From: Nannobrachium achirus
Lineage: Eukaryota > Chordata > Actinopteri > Myctophiformes > Myctophidae
Direction: 5' to 3'
Assembly (NCBI GenBank): GCA_963921795.1
Contig: OY997647.1
Location: 57,962,870 to 58,026,869, forward strand
DNA length: 64,000 bases
Position 1 is the first letter of the stretch, and each line of letters opens with the position of its first letter. Under the pieces are notes generated by a model that saw only the letters and a program-made list of their open reading frames with translations, was not told the DNA's origin and did no database searches. This document shows positions 37,336-48,140 of this stretch, piece by piece. The position numbers were made by a program, and so were the translations under genes.

Positions 37336-37450
37336 TTTCACAAGCACACTCACCGTACAATGTTGATCTAACCAGTCTAATCAATGTTGATCTAACCAGT
37401 CTAATCAAGCACACTCACCGTACAATGTTGATCTAACCAGTCTAATCAAG
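37336..37450. repeat. Tandem repeat (about 20-60 bp units)
   Basis: CAAGCACACTCACCGTACAA and TGTTGATCTAACCAGTCTAA blocks repeat two and three times respectively. Confidence 0.85.
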
Positions 37451-37694
37451 CTAATTGAGAAATGAAAGGGCCGTGTTGGTATTTCTGCTACGTTATGATG
37501 TGGTGCCCTTTTCTGTTAAAGGAATAGTTCACCCCCAAAATGACTTTCCCCCCTATCGATTACTCCATGGAGACTTGAGTTAATATTTTTTTAGTTTTTG
37601 TCGAATTCCTAAGCCAATAATTTGATTATAATAAATGTACCCCCATTGATTCCGGATGAAGGTAAATTTATTATCAAATTATTGGCGTAGGAAT

Positions 37695-38044
37695 TAAGGC
37701 TGTCACAATTATTACATAATCGTCTAATCGATTATTATCGATTATTTGACATAATCGTTTCCATGTTGAAACATTTTCATATATTTTTTTTAAAGTAAAA
37801 AATTGTGGAAATAGCAGATCTACAACGTTGTGAGCTTGTGGATTGGCTATTTCCACTATCAATGTTCTTTGGCAAATATGCCTGTGCTTTCTTTGTATAT
37901 TTAGGTTATGTGTCATATCTGCCATGTGCCTACAAGCCAAACGGAAATGTTATCGTCAACGACAAAAACACAATTCAATCGTTAATCGCAATTATTTGAG
38001 TGACAATTAATCGTCATGTAAAATATCATATTGTGACAGCCCTG
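37695..38044. mobile_element. hAT-like MITE (TAGGGCTGTCAC family), nested
   Basis: Exact 8-bp duplication GTAGGAAT (37687-37694, 38045-38052). Ends TAAGGCTGTCAC and GTGACAGCCCTG. Inverted relative to the copy at 41134. The cassette at 37806-37856 is shortened, with GGAAATAGC and GCTATTTCC edges. Confidence 0.93.
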
Positions 38045-38067
38045 GTAGGAATGCAACAAAAACATTT

Positions 38068-38305
38068 TGAGCGGTGGTTACACCGTCTCCTATACGTGGC
38101 CGTGTGTGTACTGTGTATGCGTGCGTGTCTGTCTGTCTGTCTGTCTGTCTATCTGTAGCCTGCAGTACCTTTTCTGACCACACATGTTAAGGGAGGGGCG
38201 CTGTTGTTCAGGCCATGCCAGGCACACACACACACACACACACACACATGCACGCACGCACACACACACACACACACGCGCAGCCTCCACTGCTCAGTTC
38301 ACACA
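38068..38305. mobile_element. Small element with GAGCGGTGGT end (family M)
   Basis: Starts GAGCGGTGGT. It contains CTCCTATACGTGGCCGTGTG, (TG)/(CTGT) microsatellites, a TGACCACACATGTTAAGGGA segment, and ends GCTCAGTTCACAC. An inverted copy at 54090-54325 has clean GAGCGGTGGTC / GACCACCGCTC ends. It interrupts the family F element. Class unknown. Confidence 0.6.
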
Positions 38306-38542
38306 AGTATGATTTTTGTATTAATTGAACTCAAGTCTTCACAGGGTGAGTAATGGATAGAACGTGTTGTTGTTTATCATCTGCTCACTAAATGGCCACA
38401 AACGTCCACATCGGCAACAACAATGTTAAGACTTTTCATAATGGCCGTTGGTGGCTTTTATCTGGGAGTTATCGACGTCTAATCAGATCAGTTATGAAGA
38501 GTCACAACCGCTGATGATGGTTTCATGTGAGAGGCTTGTTAA

Positions 38543-39187
38543 CCCATTTAGAATTATTGAATGCTTTAACTATTGAAAAATAGCAGATATACAAGCTCAC
38601 AGCGCGGCACAGAGTGCTTTAACTATTGAAAAATAGCAGATATACAAGCTCACAGCGCGGCACCGAGTGCCGCGCTGTGAGCTTGTAGATCTGCTATTTT
38701 TGAAAGAGTTGTGAAAATGTATGAAAATCTTTGAATATATGTATTTTTTAAGCGAACATTTGTAACTCAAATTTTGCTTCGGGTTAGGGTTAGGAACTAA
38801 ATATTTTGAGATGGGGGGTCCGTGGCCAAATACATGTCATTTTGGGGGTCCCTCACATGAAAATGTTTGAGAACCACTGACATAGTAGTCTCTCAAGAAC
38901 AGACTAACTGAGCTCCAGTTGAAGTGAAAAGTACCTTTTCTTTGACGATGGCTGGCCAGATTGCTGACATAGAAACATAGGGTTTTCAAAAAACCTTTGA
39001 AGGATTCAAAAGACACTTATAGAATCGGGTCAAAATTCAAATTTTCACGATTCTTTTCAAAAATAGCAGATCTACAAGCTCGCAGCGCGGCACTCGGTGC
39101 CGTGCTGTGAGCTTGTATATCTGCTATTTTTTAATAGTTAAAGCATAAAATAATAATACACAATAATCTGTACCCGTTCTGAATGGA
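38543..39187. mobile_element. TTAA-flanked MITE (family D)
   Basis: TTAA at 38539-38542 and 39188-39191, with ends CCCATTTAG and CTGAATGGA. Cassettes lie at 38575-38620 (a partial duplicate), 38623-38702 and 39058-39135. The interior is nearly the same as in family E. CCC next to TTAA resembles piggyBac-type ends. Confidence 0.75.
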
Positions 39188-39283
39188 TTAAGACACGCGA
39201 TGTGTTTATCGGATGTCGGAAAGTACCGCATCACTGACTGGGGTCACATTTAAATGATTACAGAGTGAAGGGTTGATTGTGGT

Positions 39284-39358
39284 CTCCATGCTGGAGGGAC
39301 CGTACCATTTGATGCTTGAGGGACCGTACCATTTGATGCTTGAGGGACCGTACCATTT
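39284..39358. repeat. 24-bp minisatellite, three copies
   Basis: Three tandem copies of GAGGGACCGTACCATTTGAT plus GCTT. The SNGTVPQA peptide repeat on the minus strand is a by-product. Confidence 0.95.
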
Positions 39359-39423
39359 GAAATGAAAGGGAGAATAACAACTTGAAGCTCTCGTTTTAAT
39401 AGAAACTCTATACTTGTTGGGAC

Positions 39424-39845
39424 TAGGGAGGGATGGGACGATATGAACATTTCATATCACGATTATTGTGACAAAAGAAATCGTGATTTACGCTATTATC
39501 GCGATAATCAAAATCCATTATCCCGGGGTGGAACATTTGCCAAAAAATAGCAGATCTACAAGCTCACAACACGTCGACGTGTTGTGAGCTTGTAGATCGG
39601 CGTTTTTTTTGGCAAAGACATTTAATAGAGAGTGAAAAATCAAGTACGTTTATTATAAGTACCTTTTACCAATTCTAAAAAGTTTAAGTGGTAACGGATA
39701 TGCAGCTCGGCAAATAAAAGGTGAATTGATCCCAGTGCATGACGGAGGACGATGTCACGATATATGAAATCTCCACAATACGATTATCATCATGAGTGTT
39801 TTTTTATCACGATAAACGATAATATCGCTTATCGTCCCATCCCTA
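39424..39845. mobile_element. hAT-like MITE (family C), inverted copy
   Basis: Exact 8-bp duplication GTTGGGAC (39416-39423, 39846-39853). Ends TAGGGAGGGATGGGACGATA and TATCGTCCCATCCCTA. The cassette at 39541-39613 has a short ACACGTCGACGTGT core. Confidence 0.93.
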
Positions 39846-40325
39846 GTTGGGACACGAAGACCGTTATACTGTATCCATAACGGAGACGGCACAGTAACAG
39901 TATTATATGGTAATCCCACGGCAGTTTAGTTACTTTAGTAAATGATTTAATCGGATTACGGGGAGCAAACCAACCCACACCTCATCTGTCTCCAACAATC
40001 CGTCTCTACAGCAGGGGTTCAAATGGCTTCCCATTTTTAGATCCATTGACACAGAGATCGTAGAGTCTTATGTGTCGTGGCCGCACAGATAAACCTGTAT
40101 TCCTAATGCACAGTGGCGCATACGCCATTCATTATCCACCATGGCTCCACCAACGCTTTTCCTCAAAACACCTTCCTCTTCCTGCCGCTGGTTTGTAAAT
40201 AATGATCTCCCGCCGGCAGCCATGTGATAACATAAACATGACTGGAAGTCTTGACTACAGTAATGATCCACAACAAGCAGGCTTTCATGTCTCAGGTACG
40301 CTGAAACAGAGACAACACATGCTAG

Positions 40326-40630
40326 TAGGGCTGTCACAATTATTACATCATTGTCTATCGCAACGTGTCGCATTGCGACACGTTGTGAGCGTTGTAGATC
40401 GGCTATTTCTACTATCAATGTTCTTTTTTTAAGTATAAAGTTGTAAAATATGTCAGTAATTTCTTTGTATATTTAGGTTATGTGTAATATCTACCATGTG
40501 CAACTTCAAAGCCTACAAGCCAAACAGAAATGTAATTGTCAACAACAAAAACACAATTAAATCGTCAATCGCACATTTATTTGAGTGACAATTAATCGTC
40601 ATGTAAAATGTCATAATCGTGACAGCCCTA
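40326..40630. mobile_element. hAT-like MITE (TAGGGCTGTCAC family)
   Basis: Exact 8-bp duplication CATGCTAG (40318-40325, 40631-40638) and perfect 12-bp ends TAGGGCTGTCAC / GTGACAGCCCTA. It is internally deleted on the left, keeping the cassette at 40353-40415. Confidence 0.95.
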
Positions 40631-40984
40631 CATGCTAGCGTCCTTGTTCTGGGCATGTTATAATGCCTTGTGAGCTTCGAGGTCTGCTATTATTAAGACA
40701 TTTGGAGAAGGAGGGGAAAGGGACTGGACTTGGTACAGAGCCCTGGGGAACCACAGTCAACTATATAACTATAAGTACATAGTTTAAGTGGGTAATACTT
40801 AGCTTGCTTACATAATGAACCAAATGTGAGTCGGCCAGTTTTTCACCCACTGTACTCGTTGGTGTACAGTGCACCGTTGGGTTTACTCTGTGTAATCATT
40901 AGTGTACAATGCACCGTTGGGCTTACGTTATGCGTTCATGAGTCTCACATGCCCTTTGCACATATTAAGTAATCTCTCAAGACC

Positions 40985-41100
40985 GACTCTTATAGCTTAC
41001 GCAAGTGATGCGCGGAAGAGTGGGATTGAACCCGGGACTCCCACTCGCCAGACCAACGCACGAACCGTCGTGCCAATATAGGGCTGAGCCCGATTGGCAG
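40985..41100 (-). mobile_element. tRNA-like sequence, probable SINE fragment
   Basis: On the minus strand GGCACGACGGTTCGTGCGTT (A-box region) is followed by a B-box GGGTTCAATCCC (complement of about 41022-41033). No clean acceptor stem, so a SINE relic is favoured. Confidence 0.5.
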
Positions 41101-41133
41101 GGCTGTTGTGGGCTGGTTCGTGGCTGTACTAAC

Positions 41134-41533
41134 TGGGCTGTCACGATATGACATTTTACATGACGATTAATTGTCACTCAAATAATTGTGATTAACGATT
41201 AAATTGTGTTTTTGTCGTTGATAATTACATTTCTTACAGTTTGGCTTTTAGGCTTTGAAGTTGCACATGGCAGATATGACACATAACCTAAATACACAAT
41301 GCAATTACTGACATATTTGACAACTTACTACTTAAAAAAATAACATTGATAGCGGAAATGGCCGATCTACAAGCTCACAACGCGTCGTATCGCGGCGCGT
41401 TGTTGTGAGCTTGTAGATCTGCTATTTCCAAAATGTTTTACTTTTTTTCCCTATTTTTTAACATGGAAACGATTATGACGATTATGTAAAATAATCGCGA
41501 TTAGACGATTATGTAATAATTGTGACAGCCCAA
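41134..41533. mobile_element. hAT-like MITE (TAGGGCTGTCAC family), full copy
   Basis: Exact 8-bp duplication GTACTAAC (41126-41133, 41534-41541). The ends TGGGCTGTCAC and GTGACAGCCCAA differ slightly from the family ends. The cassette at 41352-41431 has GGAAATGGC and GCTATTTCC edges. This is the reference full-length form (about 400 bp). Confidence 0.93.
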
Positions 41534-41639
41534 GTACTAACTGTGGGGGCTACAATGTCAGATGAAGAGGAGCAAACGGAGTGGGCGCTCCCCTTTTATT
41601 TGGCGATGGTTAGCCAGACTGCATATTAACTCATTAACT

Positions 41640-42067
41640 GCCAAAAACGTGAATCCCTTAAAAATCCCGTTGTACCACCCTGCCACGCCCGTGAATCCCG
41701 TAAATAAATAAAAAAATATATATATTTTTTTTTTTTTCAAAAAATTTTTTTTGGACCCCAAAAACGTTAGTAGGCATGATAGCGATCGCGAAATTGCTTG
41801 TTTAACCCCCATACAACCCCCATACAACTCAGGTAGCAGACCTCCAAGCTCACAACAGTGTAAAACATAATGGCTGCTATCTCATGAATGCCTGAACGGA
41901 TTTCCATTCGGATTTTTTTGTTTGAAAGCTGTGAGCAATGTGGACACACGTGGTGCATTATCTAGGCATGGGTGTGCATGATCCGTGCACTATGAATTAC
42001 ATGGAAGTCTATGGAGACGAATGGCAGTTAAAGAGTACGAAGGTATTGTTAAATGGCAGCATATGAG
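41640..42067. mobile_element. TTAA-flanked MITE (family L)
   Basis: TTAA at 41636-41639 and 42068-42071, with CTCATTAACTGCC and GGCAGCATATGAG ends. The interior AGTAGGCATGATAGCGATCG and GTGCATTATCTAGGCATGGG segments are shared with 46688-47143 and, inverted, with 7118-7576. A partial cassette (GCAGACCTCCAAGCTCACAA) is inserted at 41833-41856. Confidence 0.75.
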
Positions 42068-42400
42068 TTAAAGGGATACTGTCACCTAAAGGGGTACTGT
42101 CACTTTAAAAAGTCATCTTTAAAATATGAGCTAATATTTTTATGATGACATTGTGGGAATGCGCAATTATAAGCCAATCAAATTAATTTACTGTACTTAG
42201 ACTACTTACTGTACTTGTCAGCTGTTGTTGGGGGGGCAAGGGGCAGATTACACTGTGACATGAGTTTCAGACTGTTTCAGACTGTTTTCAGAGAGACCAC
42301 GTGACCTACTGTATCATACTAATTTCGGGGCGTGTCAGCGGGCCTTTAAGTAACAACCTTGAATTAACTGGAGTTTTTTGTTTTCATCTTTTCTCTACAG

Positions 42401-42598
42401 CATTATCTCCAGACACAAGGCTCTGGAAGGAGTGACCCAAGGCTCTGTGGAGTACCAGGCCCTTCAGCTGGTCTCCTCGCTGGAGCATTATGGTGTAGAA
42501 TGGCACTGGGCCCGCGATGCCGAGGGCCAGCGGCTGGCCATAGGAGTCGGCCCCGAGGGCATCGCCATCTGCAAGGAGGACTTCAGTTTAGTCAACAG
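42401..42598 (+). CDS. mylip: mylip coding exon 4 (residues 155-220, FERM F2/F3)
   Basis: Acceptor TTTTCTCTACAG, donor AACAG/GTACAT. It encodes [20 protein letters not shown], then a [18 protein letters not shown] segment and an [16 protein letters not shown] stretch. This is the F2-F3 junction and the first strands of the PTB-like F3 lobe, the part that contacts receptor tails in the mammalian protein. It ends in phase 2 and shares the Arg-221 codon with exon 5. Confidence 0.95.
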
Positions 42599-42641
42599 GT
42601 ACATGCAGATGGAGGCAGAGATGATGTTTAGTCTCCTATGC

Positions 42642-43733
42642 CACTGGTTCTCAACCTTTTCAGGCCGCAACCCCTAAAATAATCATATTTTAACTGGGGA
42701 CCCCACCACCCTAAGAGCACTAAGAGTTGAGGCATTACATTTTGTATAACACGGTTCTATTGTGAAAATAGACGATCTACATGCTCACAATGCCTCGCGT
42801 AGCAGATCTACATGCTCACAACGCCTCGCAACGCGAGGCATTGTGAGCATGTAAATCGGCTATTTTCACAATTTCTGCCTCTAATATTTGACAATTTGGC
42901 CTATGTTTAATTTGTAATTTTAGAGCTATTCAAAAGTCCTTAAATTGTCAAAGAAATGTGCAGATACCCTCCATACACTTAAACTTTATGTTGGTTTGTT
43001 TACTGTTGAGAGAGAAAACAATGTACACATTAACACCTTGCCGTCCGAAATAGAATGGTGGTTGGTAGATTAGCCGTGAAATTTCTATTATTGTATTGTG
43101 ATCTGAGACATAATATTATGTTTATAAACATGACCCCGCAGCCCCTCCATCTTGAACAGCGCCGCTGTTTTTTTTTTTTTTTTTTTCCCAGGCCAGTAAC
43201 TCACCATGATTTTCTAGATTTCCGTTGGGATAGAATGGGGGTTTTGGCCGATCGTCGATGTCCCCGTGCGTTTCGCGTGCGCGATCCTTTCACGTAAATG
43301 TCCCCGCAAATAGTCCATGTGTGACTGAAGAACAGAACTGAAAAGTTTCGCTAGCATAGCCCCAAGCATGGCTGCTGTAGGAGCTCGAGTGTGCAGACAG
43401 CAAACGGATGGCTGGGAGTAGCCTTGGAGAAGGAGAGGCGCTGACGTCACCTCTGCTTCATGCACGGTCTGCATGAGCTATCAGTGCACGAGTGGTGACT
43501 AGGGAAGGTTAGACGATCGCCGATTTTCGGATCAAAAGCTTTTATTCCGGTTTTAAAGACAAAGTCCGGGAATGTACGGCGTGGCTGAGAGTCCCTGGGG
43601 GGATGTGCGATATAGTACGGTTTTAACATTAAGGGGCCCCCCGTGGCTTAGAAGGTGTTAACTTAATTATCTGTTGACCCCCCCCCCCCCCAAAAAAAAA
43701 AAGATAATTTGGCCCTCAGGTTGAGAACCACTG
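42642..43733. mobile_element. hAT-like element in intron 4 containing a nested element
   Basis: The ends CACTGGTTCTCAACC and GGTTGAGAACCACTG are inverted repeats. I did not find a clean 8-bp duplication: TCCTATGC precedes it, and TCCTATAG lies 8 bp beyond the other end. It holds a doubled cassette at 42764-42868 and the nested element at 43034-43657. It occupies most of the 1.3-kb intron. Confidence 0.7.
43034..43657. mobile_element. TTAA-flanked element nested in intron 4 hAT element
   Basis: TTAA at 43030-43033 and 43658-43661, with perfect short ends CACCTT / AAGGTG. Interior partially inverted (TAGAATGG..GGTT pieces) with a 20-base poly-T. No transposase frame. TTAA insertion fits piggyBac-like or Kolobok-like elements. 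Confidence 0.6.
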
Positions 43734-43924
43734 TCCACTGTCCTATAGCCCAGCCCTACTTGACATATTATTTGGAAATCATATTGTGACATGGCAAAAA
43801 AAGAAAATCTATTTTCAAACAGACAAGGGGCACCACATCGCAACGTGTTATCGAGGTGTTTCGTCTAAATAATATTGTGATATTCAATATTCTAAGCTTC
43901 TTTCCTCTTTTTTTCACCCGACAG

Positions 43925-44089
43925 AATAAGCTATCCCATCATCCAGATCGCCACGCAGTCGGGGAAGAGCGTCTACCTGACGGTGACCAAGGACACCGTG
44001 GACAGCGTGGTGCTCCTGTTCAAGCTGATCAGTAACCGGGCGGCCAGCGGTCTGTACCGAGCCATCACAGAAACACATGCCTTCTACAG
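43925..44089 (+). CDS. mylip: mylip coding exon 5 (residues 221-275, FERM F3)
   Basis: Acceptor TTTCACCCGACAG, donor TACAG/GTGGGT. It encodes [20 protein letters not shown], then [19 protein letters not shown] and TETHAFY. This is the remainder of the F3 lobe, including the strand and helix that bind receptor tails in mammalian IDOL. It ends in phase 2 (Arg-276). Confidence 0.95.
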
Positions 44090-44132
44090 GTGGGTCTGTT
44101 TGTAGAAAGATGGGGCAAATGTATTGGTTTAA

Positions 44133-44722
44133 AACCCATTTAGGCCTAGAATTATTGAATGCTTTATACACCAGTGAAAAATAGCAGATATACAAGCTCA
44201 CAGTGCGGCCACCGAGTGCCGCGCTGCGAGCTTGTAGATCTGCTATTTTTGAAAAAGTCGTAAAAAATGTGTGCAAATCTTTTGAATATATGTATTTTCA
44301 AAGCGAACGTTTGTAACTAAAATTTTGCTTCTGGGTGGTCCCTGGAACTAAATATGTTGAATGGGGGTCCGTGGCCAAATACATATCATTTTGGGGGTCC
44401 TTCACATGAAAAGGTTTGAGAACCACTGACATGGTAGTCTCTCAAGAACAGACTAACTGAGCTCCATTTAAGTGAAAAAGACCTTTTCTTTGACGATGGC
44501 TAGCCAGATTGCTGACATAGAAACATAGGTTTTTCAAAAAAACCTTAGAAGGATTCAAAAGACACTTATAGAATCGGGTCAAAATTACAATTTTCACGAT
44601 TTTTTCAAAAATAGCAGATCTACAAGCTCGCAGCGCGCGCTGCGAGCTTGTATATCTGCTATTTTTCAATAGTTAAAGCATAAAATAATGATACACAATA
44701 ATGTGTACCCGTTCTAAATGGG
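44133..44722. mobile_element. TTAA-flanked MITE (family D)
   Basis: TTAA at 44129-44132 and 44723-44726, with AACCCATTTAG and CTAAATGGG ends. Cassettes at 44177-44251 and 44606-44668. Begins only 43 bp after exon 5. Confidence 0.78.
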
Positions 44723-44734
44723 TTAACAACGCTT

Positions 44735-46204
44735 TTGAAAAGCGTATACTGTATGCATTTATGATCTGTTGAATTCACTCCCTCAAGTATTCAAGTTGGA
44801 ACGTACTACAGCGTTGTGTGCTCTGACACATTTATTGGTCAACTTATTGACAGTTCAGAAGAGAAAGAGAGGAGCACTCGTCAAACACAGTTCCATCAAA
44901 TACTTGTCTTGGGTGCACGGCTCAGGGAACGAATGAACTCAGAAAGGAGATGCCAGCACTCACTTTAGAATGAAATCTTTGTCTCTTTATTTCAAGATGC
45001 CACAGCAGCGAACAACGGACGTTTTGACCTGTGTGGGTCTTCCTCAGCGTGTATCTGAACTTATTGACAGTATAATATCTGTGATCATAAATGTAGTTTA
45101 CTTGCTATAGCAATATCTTTGCTTTTATTTTGCATGACAGCTATTTGAAAGCAATATCTTGCTTTTATTTTGCATAACAGAGATCCAATCATTGCCCTCT
45201 CTTGGAAGGGACCTACTTTGCTCTGAAATGTAGTTCTTTGTCAGTCATTTACCCATCTGTGCCGCTTCAAGAGAGGGCAAACCATTCTTGGCCACTGTAG
45301 CGTGTCATGATAGTGCCATGATGCAACCAACCATTACCATTGCTTTGATGAACACTATTAAATACAGTGGAACAGAGAGAACCTGTCCTAAACGTGTTTC
45401 CTAAAGGCTGGTTCTGCTCTATTTGGCACAGAGCACTTGCTTGCTGAATATGCATCCTCACAACCCCAGACACAATGACCACAGTAACCAACACGTCTAC
45501 TGTGCAAGGAAGTCTCACATGCACGCATAACACATGTAGCTAATGGTCCCATCTAAGTGGTGTGCATTGGTTTTCGTGAAAGCAGAGCACATAGGACAGT
45601 CTTGCGGGGGAGGGGTGGCATGTTTTTTCTTGTCCTAGTGAAATATGTGCGTGCGTGCAGTTTGCAGTGAGCATAGACAATCCAAATGGCTGAGCTATGA
45701 AATTGTTCTCGTCCAGTCACAATAGCCCCAAAAGGTACAAAAGACGAGCCTCTCCTTTTGTTTCTGGGATGGGATTCAGCTCTCTGAGTCTGCATATTTG
45801 TTGACACGTCTTCAACAGGCTCAAGTGCACATCTATAGGCTGTTGTCTGTAGTCCAAGTTTTCTAGTGCATCTTTTATTTCACATAACGCAGGCATTGTA
45901 TAGCATCGAAAGTTGAGGACAGCAAATACATTTCTTATTGTTTGCGATTGTATTACAATAGAGGGTATGCACGTGACATCATCATACCTGGAAGTTGATG
46001 CAGAAACGTCTTTCTGGCCATGACAGCCCATACATCCAAACAGAAAAGTCTGTTGCCATTTAAACAACGTTAAACTCACTTTGCCACTCGATTTGCCATT
46101 CACTTTAAGCACGTACCCTCTAGTCTATATCGACCAAAACCACTGCTCAGATTGTACTTTGTTCAGATGTTGGTGAGGTAACGACGTCCCCTTCCTCCTC
46201 CCAG
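44735..46204. other. Rest of mylip intron 5
   Basis: No complete element or exon recognised. An ATTTGAAAGCAATATCTTGC-type segment is locally duplicated near 45105-45175. Confidence 0.5.
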
Positions 46205-46613
46205 GTGCGACACGGTGACCAACGCGGTCATGATGCAGTACAGCCGCGACTTCAAGGGCCACCTGGCGTCGCTCTTCCTCAACGAGAACATCAACCTGGG
46301 CAAGAAGTACGTCTTCGACATCCGCCGCACGTCCAAGGAGGTGTACGACCACGCGCGGCGCGCGCTCTACAACGCCGACCTGATGGCCCAGAACGGCGAG
46401 CGCACGCCGCCCTCTCGCTCGCCCAGCAGGGACAACCAGCAGGACGAGGGGCTGGACTGCGGCAGCTGCCAGCAGAGCCGCGCCTTGCAGGAGAGGCTGC
46501 AGAAGCTGCGGGAGGCCCTGCTGTGCATGCTCTGCTGCGAGGAGGAGATCGACGCCGCCTTCTGCCCCTGCGGCCACATGGTGTGCTGCCAGACCTGCGC
46601 CAACCAGCTCCAG
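46205..46613 (+). CDS. mylip: mylip coding exon 6 (residues 276-412, F3 end, linker, RING first part)
   Basis: Acceptor CTTCCTCCCAG, donor CTCCAG/GTAGGC. It encodes [20 protein letters not shown], the end of F3 and a helical segment ([15 protein letters not shown]). A polar linker with Cys361-x2-Cys364 and a coiled-coil-like [13 protein letters not shown] follow. The first six RING ligands are probably Cys383, Cys386, Cys398, His400, Cys404 and Cys407. The exon is strikingly GC-rich compared with its surroundings, which is why long shadow frames (up to 167 codons) exist on the other strand. Phase 0 end. Confidence 0.95.
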
Positions 46614-46687
46614 GTAGGCCTCACACAACCCTATACGTTCACACCTGAACGCACAATCTGTCTCACTTTAGATTTGAACCACTTTAA

Positions 46688-47143
46688 CTCATTGCATGCC
46701 AGGCCCGATAGTCCCGAGATTATTTCAATGTCTTTCCCTGCCAGGCCCGATAGTCCCGAGAATTTCCGCCATTTTGAAAAAAAAAAGAAAAAAAAAATGA
46801 AAAAAAAATTTTTTTTCAAAATGTTTTTTGGACCCCAAAAAATGTAGTAGGCATGATAGAAATCGCGAAATTGCATGTTTAACCCCCATAGCAACCCCAT
46901 CTATCAAACATGGCAGCCATCTTTGTTTACATTTTAGGAAAACATAATGGCTTGTATCTCATGAATGCCTGAACGGATTTCCATTCGGATTTTTTTGTTT
47001 GAAAGCTGTGAGCAATGTGGACACACGTGGTGCATTATCTAGGCATGGGTGTGCATGATCCGTGCACTATGAATTACATGGAAGTCTATGGAGACCAGAG
47101 GCACCATAGAGTACGAAGGTATTGTTAAATGGCGGGGAATGTG
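46688..47143. mobile_element. TTAA-flanked MITE (family L)
   Basis: TTAA at 46684-46687 and 47144-47147, ends CTCATTGCATGCC and GGGGAATGTG. Closely related to 41640-42067 in the AGTAGGCATGATAG and GTGCATTATCTAGGCATGGG parts. A GCCAGGCCCGATAGTCCCGA segment is duplicated at its start. Confidence 0.75.
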
Positions 47144-47148
47144 TTAAC

Positions 47149-47745
47149 TAGGCTTGTGACGATTCACTTACCTCCCGATTCGATTTCGATTCATAGGGTG
47201 ACGATTCGATTATATCACGATTATTGCGTTTTCCTGCGATTTGCGATTCGAATCACGATTGTTGCGATTTTTCCCCAAAAATTACAGCTTTTTTATATTG
47301 AAACATTTTAAAACAATTCTAAACAATATAAAACATTAAAAGTTGAATCATATACTTCAAATCAATGCAGCCAAATAAAGTCAGTCAATCTTTCTGACAT
47401 TTATTTCAGCCAAAGTGCCAGTGGTACAACATTACAACAACATGTTCCTGGTCAAGATGCCAGAAAACACAGAACACAACAGTCATAAAAAATAAATAAA
47501 AAATCGCTGTGCTGCAGGCCTACAGCACTGTGCTAGCTTTAGCCATAACATGACATCCTCATGACCTAAAAAAAACTTACTTACGTACTTACTCTGACTG
47601 AAAGTGGTTATTTCACCTTCAAGTTAATTTCGCCTTAAAAAAAACAAAAAAACAAAACGATTCTGAACTTTGAAAATCGATTAATTCAATCGCCGGCATT
47701 AACATCACGATAATATAGTAAATTGAATTTTTTTGCACAGGCCTA
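47149..47745. mobile_element. hAT-like element abutting family L
   Basis: Begins TAGGCTTGTGACGATTC and ends TTTTGCACAGGCCTA, imperfect inverted repeats. Flanks GTGTTAAC and ACTTTAAC match at 6 of 8 bases. It lies immediately beside the TTAA end of the preceding element. No coding capacity. Confidence 0.55.
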
Positions 47746-47749
47746 ACTT

Positions 47750-48140
47750 TAACCATTATTTTATGCTTTAACTATTAAAAAAATAGCAAAAATCACAGCA
47801 AGCCGGTAGAAGTCTGAATATTTTTGACCCGATTCTACAAGTGTCTTCTAAATCCTTCTTCTAAATCAGTGGTTCTCAAACTTTTTCCATGTCAAGGACC
47901 CACAAAATTACATGTATTTGGCCGCGGACGCCCATCTCAAAATATGTTGTTCCAGGGACCACCCAGAAGCAAATATTTGAGTTACAAATGTTCGCTTTTA
48001 AAAAGATACATTAAGACATACTAAAGAAAATATCTAGATTTTTCAAAAATAGCAGATCGAGTGCCACGCTGCAAGCTTGTAGATCTGCCATTTTTCAATA
48101 GTTAAAGCATTCAATAATTCTAGGCCTAAATGGGTTTAAA
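47750..48140. mobile_element. Family D-like MITE, degraded
   Basis: Contains GCTTTAACTATT, a 'CAGTGGTTCTCAAAC' hAT-like terminus at about 47868 and a partial cassette at 48045-48100. Ends CCTAAATGGG then TTTAAA. Confidence 0.5.

Larger units (their letters stand above)
37515..38370. mobile_element. Palindromic MITE (family F) broken by two insertions
   Basis: The left arm (TTAAAGGAATAGTTCACCCC onward) runs to 37694. The element resumes at 38045-38067 and again after about 38306 with TTTTTGTATTAATTGAACTC. The intact form is at 25766-26074. The interruptions are the elements at 37695-38044 and 38068-38305. Confidence 0.75.

Noticed and set aside
46125..46628. 167-codon minus-strand frame and 147-codon second plus frame
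   Set aside because: Shadows of the GC-rich mylip exon 6, whose own frame encodes the conserved FERM end and RING.
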